From positions 1 to 64,000 of the forward strand of contig CALAIW010000005.1 of the NCBI GenBank assembly GCA_937922705.1: DNA of 64,000 bases, written 5' to 3'. Source of the DNA: an uncultured bacterium. GTDB taxonomy: Bacteria; Atribacterota; Atribacteria; Atribacterales; Caldatribacteriaceae. The position numbers were made by a program, and so were the translations under genes. This document shows, one piece after another, positions 59,709-64,000 of the stretch. The stretch's first letter is position 1. Every line of letters begins with the position of its first letter. The notes under the pieces were generated by a model that searched no databases, was not told the origin of the DNA, and saw only the letters and a list, made by a program, of their open reading frames with translations.

Positions 59709-61301
59709 TCACTCCTCAGCAAGCCAATTGCGAATCAGCTTAGCCACGTTATCTGGATTGGATTGCACAAGTTGCTGAATTTCTTCCTCCATTTTCTTCT
59801 GGAGCTCAAGGCGCATTTGCTCTTCAGGAGTAAGTTCCGGTGGACGGACAGAAGGAAGTTCCCTAACCGGTTCTTCCTCAGGAATCTCTGGAGCTTCGTA
59901 AAACTCTGCCACCACTTCCTGGGGAGTAGTGGCAGCAACAAGAATCCTCCGTCCAAGGGTGTAAAAGAGAAGCACAAAAAGCGCCACAAGTCCATATTTT
60001 ACGAAAAGCTCAAGAAGATCCATGAATTTCTGCGCTTTAAGGGCTTTTTCCTCTTCCTCCCACAGAGCCCGATTGAAAGGTAAAGCCTCAACAATAAGGG
60101 TATCTCCTCGGGTAAAGTCAAGACCTGCTGCTGCCTGGACAACAGAGCGTACTTTTTCCACCGCTTCTTGAGGAAGGGTGCTATCGACAAGAACCGCAAC
60201 GGACAACCGTTCAATTTTCCCAGGAGAGGAACTGAAGCGCTCAAGGATACGGTTCACTTCGTAATTTACCGTCGATTCTCGTCGGGCATAGTTACTGCGT
60301 GTTCCTTGTCCTTCAGGCTCGGCGTAAATCGGGATGTTGGAAGCAACACCCGCTGTACCTCCGGGAGGATTTGCCATTCCCTGGTATCGTTCCTCAGTCT
60401 CTTTGGTGCTCCGAACGATACCCTCTCCCTCAAGAACCGGTTCAAAAACTTCTTTCTCCCCTTCCCGACGTTCAAAGTTCACCTCAGCACTTACCCGAAC
60501 CACTGCCTGTCGAGAGCCCAAAACACTCTCAAGCATCGTTTGAATCCGGCGGGTGAGAACTTCCTCTACTTCCTTTTTAATCTGCAGCTGTGCCGCAGTA
60601 AGATTGGTAAGACTAAGAAGCGTTGTCCCCTCTTTTGTTCCACTGGCCAGGACATTTCCCCGATCATCGACAATGGCCACTCTCTCAGGACTTAAACCTT
60701 CGACGCTGTTAGCCACAAGGTGGGCAATCGCCTCAATCTGGCTTTCCTTCAAGGTTGCTCCAGGGCGAAGCCGCAAAACCACAGAAGCGGTGGGTTCTTT
60801 CTCCTCCTCGGCAAAAAGACGCTCCTCAGGAAGAACAAGGTGCACTCGCGCTGCTTCCACCTCTGCCAGGGTCATAATGGTTCGCTCAAGCTCTCCCTGA
60901 AGCGCCCTCTGGTAATTCACTCGCTGGAGAAAGCTCGTAAGCCCAAAGGCTCCCTTGTCGAAAATCTCAAAACCTGTCCCTCGTGAGGGAAAACCTTTCT
61001 GGGCGAGCTTCATCCGTGCTTCATAGAGCTTCTCCTGGGGCACTGCAACAACCGTTCCCCCGCTTGAGAGGCGATACGGAATGTTAAGCTCGCGTAACGT
61101 ATCTACCACCCGACCGGTTTCCTGAGGATCGGAACTTCGGAAAAGAGGGGCATAATCAGGCTTCCCAGAGTACAGGAAAAGAGTGATAAGACCGGCAAAA
61201 AGCGCAGTGCTCACAAGAAGAAAGAGTACCCGCTGTGATGGAGTCATTCCCCCCCAAACACTCTTTACTTGCTCGGTAAAATCCGCAAAAGGACTTCGCA
61301 T
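59709..61301 (-). CDS. fliF: Flagellar MS-ring protein FliF
   Basis: 530 residues. Membrane helices lie at about 25-45 and 430-452. The first ring-building domain is at about 50-225, including DYAPLFRSSDPQETGRVVDTL and RTIMTLAEVEAARVHLVLPE. The C-terminal FliG-binding tail is acidic. It is the platform of the basal body. fliE ends three bases upstream. Confidence 0.96.
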   Translation of the reverse strand: MRSPFADFTEQVKSVWGGMTPSQRVLFLLVSTALFAGLITLFLYSGKPDYAPLFRSSDPQETGRVVDTLRELNIPYRLSSGGTVVAVPQEKLYEARMKLAQKGFPSRGTGFEIFDKGAFGLTSFLQRVNYQRALQGELERTIMTLAEVEAARVHLVLPEERLFAEEEKEPTASVVLRLRPGATLKESQIEAIAHLVANSVEGLSPERVAIVDDRGNVLASGTKEGTTLLSLTNLTAAQLQIKKEVEEVLTRRIQTMLESVLGSRQAVVRVSAEVNFERREGEKEVFEPVLEGEGIVRSTKETEERYQGMANPPGGTAGVASNIPIYAEPEGQGTRSNYARRESTVNYEVNRILERFSSSPGKIERLSVAVLVDSTLPQEAVEKVRSVVQAAAGLDFTRGDTLIVEALPFNRALWEEEEKALKAQKFMDLLELFVKYGLVALFVLLFYTLGRRILVAATTPQEVVAEFYEAPEIPEEEPVRELPSVRPPELTPEEQMRLELQKKMEEEIQQLVQSNPDNVAKLIRNWLAEE

Positions 61302-61304
61302 TGC

Positions 61305-61595
61305 TTACACCTGCATCCGCATGATTTCCTGATACGCCTCAATAACCTTATTCCGTACCTGAACCGCAAGCCCTAAAGCGAGATTTGCCCGCTCAAGGGC
61401 GATAATTGCCCGGTGAAGGTTTTCTTCCTTCCCCAAAGCAACCTCAAGAACAGCTCTATCAGCCTCTTTTTGGAGGTTGTTCACTTCCTCAAGGGCCTGC
61501 CAGAGTTTCTCGGCAAAATCATGACCCCAAGAGGCCTTGGATGTCTCCTTTCCTAAGGATGGAGGAGTACCTAAGGTAAGGCGAGAAATTTCCAT
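61305..61595 (-). CDS. fliE: Flagellar hook-basal body protein FliE
   Basis: 96 residues. The C-terminal helices have DRAVLEVALGKEENLHRAIIALERANLALGLAVQVRNKVIEAYQEIMRMQV, the FliE signature. It links MS ring and rod. It follows flgC by 13 bases. Confidence 0.95.
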   Translation of the reverse strand: MEISRLTLGTPPSLGKETSKASWGHDFAEKLWQALEEVNNLQKEADRAVLEVALGKEENLHRAIIALERANLALGLAVQVRNKVIEAYQEIMRMQV

Positions 61596-61608
61596 ACCCT
61601 ATACCTCC

Positions 61609-62001
61609 TTACCGTCCGATGTTGAGGCTACTTGTGAGCATGCTCTTTGTAGCGTTCAAGGCGGCAACGTTAGCTTCATACGCTCGGGTTGCAGCAAGAA
61701 GATCCACCATCTCGTTCACCACAGAGACGTTAGGGTACGCCACAAACCCCTCCTCGTTCGCATCGGGATGTCCAGGGTTATAGACAAGTCGAGGCGGAGT
61801 AGTCGTGTCCTCTCTGATTGCCGCCACCTCTACACCCCCATCTCCTCGAGGCATAAATACCACTTCCTTGCGGCGATATGGCCCACCCTGAGGAGTACGG
61901 GTGGTTTCAGCGTTGGCGATATTTGTGGCAATGACACTCAAACGGAGTCGCTCAGCAGTGAGTGCCGACGCGCTAACATCAAAAGATCGGAAAATTCTCA
62001 T
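61609..62001 (-). CDS. flgC: Flagellar proximal rod protein FlgC
   Basis: 130 residues. N-terminal SFDVSASALTAERLRLSVIATNIANAETTRT and C-terminal PNVSVVNEMVDLLAATRAYEANVAALNATKSML are the rod-protein ends. The start is directly after the flgB stop. Confidence 0.96.
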   Translation of the reverse strand: MRIFRSFDVSASALTAERLRLSVIATNIANAETTRTPQGGPYRRKEVVFMPRGDGGVEVAAIREDTTTPPRLVYNPGHPDANEEGFVAYPNVSVVNEMVDLLAATRAYEANVAALNATKSMLTSSLNIGR

Positions 62002-62409
62002 TTACCGCACCTCCCGAATAACAGTTCGCAAAAGGCCAAGTTTATCAGATACCATGCGCGCAAGGGCTTGATAGTACAGGGCATTTTCAAGAACCAGAGT
62101 CATTTCCTTCTCCACATCAACCCCTGAACGGTCCTGACGCACCGAGTACCCTTCTTCTATAGTGTTGAAGCCTTTTGCGCTCTCTTTGCTCTCTCCAAAG
62201 TGCCTTGGATGGGTTACTGAGAGAGGCAACGCATCTTTTGCTTTTAGGACCTCCTGAAAGACCCCCACAAAATCTATATCTTTTCTTTTGTAACGAGGTG
62301 TTTCAACATTGGCTACGTTCTCAGCAAGAACGCGCTGGCGAGCCATAGAGTAATCAAGCCCTCGAGTAAGAACCCGCATCGTTGTATCCATCATGATGTC
62401 GAAAGGCAT
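62002..62409 (-). CDS. flgB: Flagellar proximal rod protein FlgB
   Basis: 135 residues. Rod motif RGLDYSMARQRVLAENVANVETPRYKRKDIDF and C-terminal VDVEKEMTLVLENALYYQALARMVSDKLGLLRTVI. It is the first gene of the 27-kb flagellar operon. CGGAGGTTGAGA precedes ATG 62409. A small hairpin lies about 20 bases upstream; I could not find a convincing sigma-70, sigma-28 or sigma-54 promoter in the 95-base gap. Confidence 0.95.
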   Translation of the reverse strand: MPFDIMMDTTMRVLTRGLDYSMARQRVLAENVANVETPRYKRKDIDFVGVFQEVLKAKDALPLSVTHPRHFGESKESAKGFNTIEEGYSVRQDRSGVDVEKEMTLVLENALYYQALARMVSDKLGLLRTVIREVR

Positions 62410-62428
62410 ATTCTCAACCTCCGAAATA

Positions 62429-62447
62429 GCAAGATGAAATATCTTGC
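62429..62447 (-). other. Hairpin in the flgB leader
   Basis: GCAAGAT and ATCTTGC form a seven-base-pair stem (62429-62435 with 62441-62447) with a five-base loop, 20 bases before the flgB start. It could stabilise the leader or serve as a protein-binding site. No U-run follows. Confidence 0.5.
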
Positions 62448-62478
62448 CAAATTCCCTTCAGAAGACCAGAAGTCCCTG

Positions 62479-62487
62479 TGGTACAAT
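62479..62487 (+). promoter_or_regulatory. Extended -10 promoter of purK
   Basis: TGGTACAAT at 62479-62487 is an extended -10; no clear -35 is seen. Start near 62494. No purine riboswitch is visible in the short leader. Confidence 0.55.
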
Positions 62488-62504
62488 GGACACTGGTGGT
62501 CTTT

Positions 62505-63692
62505 ATGAAGGCATTTCGTTTTCCTTTCTTTCGGCTTGGTATCATTGGTGGTGGACAACTTGCCAAAATGATGACCCAGGAAGCAAAAAAGATGGGGCTT
62601 TTTGTAACCATTCTTGATCCAACCCCGGCATCCCCCGCCGCTCAGGTGGCAGATGAGGAAATTATCGCTGGGTTCTACGACGAGGAAGGATTGGCAAAGC
62701 TCTGTGCCACAAGCGACATCGTTACCTACGATATTGAACATGTGAACGCACCATTTCTAAAGTCCCTCCCTGGAAAGGAAAAGATTCGTCCATCTCCAGA
62801 GCTCCTCGAAACTATCCAAGATAAGTTCCGGCAGCGGGTAGTCCTCAACGAAGCCGGGCTTCCTGTCCCCCCTTTTGCTCTCCTTGAAGAGGACAAAATC
62901 TCCGCCTTTCAAGCCTTTGGATTTCCTCTGGTGCAGAAAGCCCGCTTCGGAGGATACGATGGAAGGGGTGTAGTTACCCTGAAAAGTGCAGAGGATCTTC
63001 CCAAGCGCCTCAAAGGACCATCCTTTCTTGAAGCGTATGTGCCAATCGAAAAAGAACTTGCCGTTCTTGTAGCCCGAAGTGTCACCGGGGAAGTCCGAGT
63101 ATACCCGGTTGTTGAGATGCTCTTTGAGCCTAAAGCACACATCTGTGACCTTGTCCTCGCTCCAGCTCGCATTCCAGAGAGTATCGCGGAAGAAGCACAG
63201 TCTTTGGGAATACGGTGCGTAGAGGTTCTTAACGGTGTGGGGATTTTCGCTATTGAGATGTTCCTTACAAAAGACCGAAAACTCCTTATCAACGAGATTG
63301 CCCCTCGACCTCACAATTCAGGTCATTTCACTATTGAGGCATGTGCTACTTCCCAGTTTGAGGAACACTTGCGGGCCATTCTTGGCCTTCCTCTGGGGTC
63401 GACACAACTCCTTACCCCTGCGGTCATGGTAAACCTTCTTGGAGAAGAAGGAGAAAGTGGTCCACCAATCGTTGAAGGTCTTGAGGAAGCACTGGCTATT
63501 GAAGGGGTCTCTTTCCACTTCTACGGAAAATGGGAAACTCGTCCGTTTCGAAAAATGGGACATGTAACGGTAATCGATGCAACCCTTGAAGGAGCCCTCA
63601 CAAAAGCACTCAAGGTAAAGGAGATTCTCAAAATAAAAGGGGAAAGGAAGGAAAAGGAATATGCCTCTTGTTGGCATCATCATGGGGAGTGA
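62505..63692 (+). CDS. purK: N5-carboxyaminoimidazole ribonucleotide synthase
   Basis: 395 residues from ATG 62505. ATP-grasp enzyme that carboxylates AIR. Motifs are [35 protein letters not shown] and [17 protein letters not shown] with [11 protein letters not shown]. The longer frame to 62478 starts inside the promoter. Its last 32 bases overlap the purE start. Confidence 0.95.
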   Translation: MKAFRFPFFRLGIIGGGQLAKMMTQEAKKMGLFVTILDPTPASPAAQVADEEIIAGFYDEEGLAKLCATSDIVTYDIEHVNAPFLKSLPGKEKIRPSPELLETIQDKFRQRVVLNEAGLPVPPFALLEEDKISAFQAFGFPLVQKARFGGYDGRGVVTLKSAEDLPKRLKGPSFLEAYVPIEKELAVLVARSVTGEVRVYPVVEMLFEPKAHICDLVLAPARIPESIAEEAQSLGIRCVEVLNGVGIFAIEMFLTKDRKLLINEIAPRPHNSGHFTIEACATSQFEEHLRAILGLPLGSTQLLTPAVMVNLLGEEGESGPPIVEGLEEALAIEGVSFHFYGKWETRPFRKMGHVTVIDATLEGALTKALKVKEILKIKGERKEKEYASCWHHHGE

Positions 63693-64000
63693 CTCAGACC
63701 TTCCGGTTATGGAAGAAGCGGCAAAGATTCTTGAAGAGTTTGGGGTGAGTTACGAGATAACCATCGTTTCAGCCCATCGAACTCCTGAGCGTATGTTCCG
63801 GTACGCCCAGGAAGCGGAGAAACGGGGTATTGAGGTCATCATTGCTGGGGCAGGGGGAGCAGCACACCTCCCTGGCATGGTGGCATCTCTGACCCCGCTA
63901 CCAGTCATTGGGGTTCCGGTGAAAAGTGCTGCCCTTCAAGGGCTTGATTCACTTCTTTCTATTGTGCAGATGCCCCCTGGAGTTCCCGTTGCTACTGTAG
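63661..64000 (+). CDS. purE: N5-CAIR mutase PurE, cut by the window end
   Basis: The first 113 codons are present, and the gene continues beyond 64000. It begins [24 protein letters not shown], then [23 protein letters not shown] and GVPVKS, all class I PurE signatures, ending in [19 protein letters not shown]. It moves the carboxyl group of N5-CAIR to give CAIR in purine synthesis. GGAAAGGAAGGAAAAGGAAT precedes the ATG, which overlaps the purK 3' end by 32 bases. Confidence 0.96.
   Translation, partial: MPLVGIIMGSDSDLPVMEEAAKILEEFGVSYEITIVSAHRTPERMFRYAQEAEKRGIEVIIAGAGGAAHLPGMVASLTPLPVIGVPVKSAALQGLDSLLSIVQMPPGVPVATV

Noticed and set aside
62448..62520. Sigma-28 or sigma-54 promoter for flgB
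   Set aside because: TAAAGACC has no matching GCCGATAA-type -10, and TGGCA/TTGC elements are at the wrong spacing.
1..64000. Insertion sequences, CRISPR arrays, prophage, rRNA
   Set aside because: No transposase or integrase frames, no regularly spaced repeats, no rRNA signature sequences were found by reading.

Overview
The window is a compact, gene-dense bacterial chromosome segment of roughly even base composition. I see no insertion sequence, phage block, CRISPR array or rRNA. The organism is most likely a motile, diderm, thermophilic anaerobe. TolC-type outer-membrane channels and a MacA-like adaptor imply an outer membrane. The flagellar cluster (flbD, TIGR02530 protein, MotE-like protein, fliY, cheC/cheD, no fliN or cheZ), the Leu T-box leader and a Veg-family protein resemble Firmicutes, Synergistota or Thermotogota. 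Proteins are rich in Glu, Lys, Arg and Leu and poor in Gln. A lineage such as Atribacterota (Caldatribacterium-like) would fit, but this is inference from gene content; no phylogenetic search was run.

Layout. 63-3302 (-): an ArsR-controlled set with a DUF318/ArsP-type permease and five small thiol- or methionine-rich proteins, probably for metal(loid) handling. 3480-7022 (-): secreted alpha/beta hydrolase, bacteriohemerythrin, and a homocysteine methyltransferase/methylenetetrahydrofolate reductase fusion. 7054-12332 (-): SorC-type regulator, sugar ABC importer without its ATPase, and class II aldolase. 12452-16570 (+): S24-peptidase repressor, then a small HTH protein, a Spy-like periplasmic protein and a two-component system. 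16527-17680 (-): ECF S-component plus a DUF71 PP-loop enzyme. 17694-26180 (+): T-box leader (specifier read as CUC, Leu) and ilvD-ilvB-ilvN-ilvC-leuA-leuC-leuD. 26170-28779 (-): UPF0210 protein, ACT protein, endonuclease V, Veg. 28983-29056 (+): tRNA-Gln(CTG). 29050-34759 (-): TolC-MacA-ATPase-permease-TolC export operon. 34888-35415 (+): DUF6512 membrane protein.

35345-62409 (-) is a nearly unbroken 27-kb flagellar/chemotaxis operon read flgB, flgC, fliE, fliF, fliG, fliH, fliI, fliJ, slt, motE-like, fliK, flgD, TIGR02530, flgE, flbD, motA, motB, fliL, fliM, fliY, fliO, fliP, fliQ, fliR, flhB, flhA, pilZ, cheB, cheR, cheC, cheD, small membrane protein, fliA, fapA, small charged protein, comFB. 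It encodes basal body, export gate, hook, stator, switch, receptor-adaptation enzymes and the flagellar sigma factor. Filament genes, cheA/W/Y and flhF/flhG are not in it. 62505-64000 (+): purK and the 5' part of purE.

Most genes are translationally coupled through 1-45-base gaps or overlaps. Many natural starts lie inside longer open frames, and I moved them to the start with a Shine-Dalgarno sequence, often GTG or TTG. Several promoters are clear sigma-70 matches, often with an extended -10 (TGN). The best leads for novelty are the Cys/Met-rich ArsR cluster, the ECF/DUF71 pair, the regulator-Spy-kinase module, the NPVH variant of FlhB, and GC-rich hairpins that follow genes for abundant proteins.
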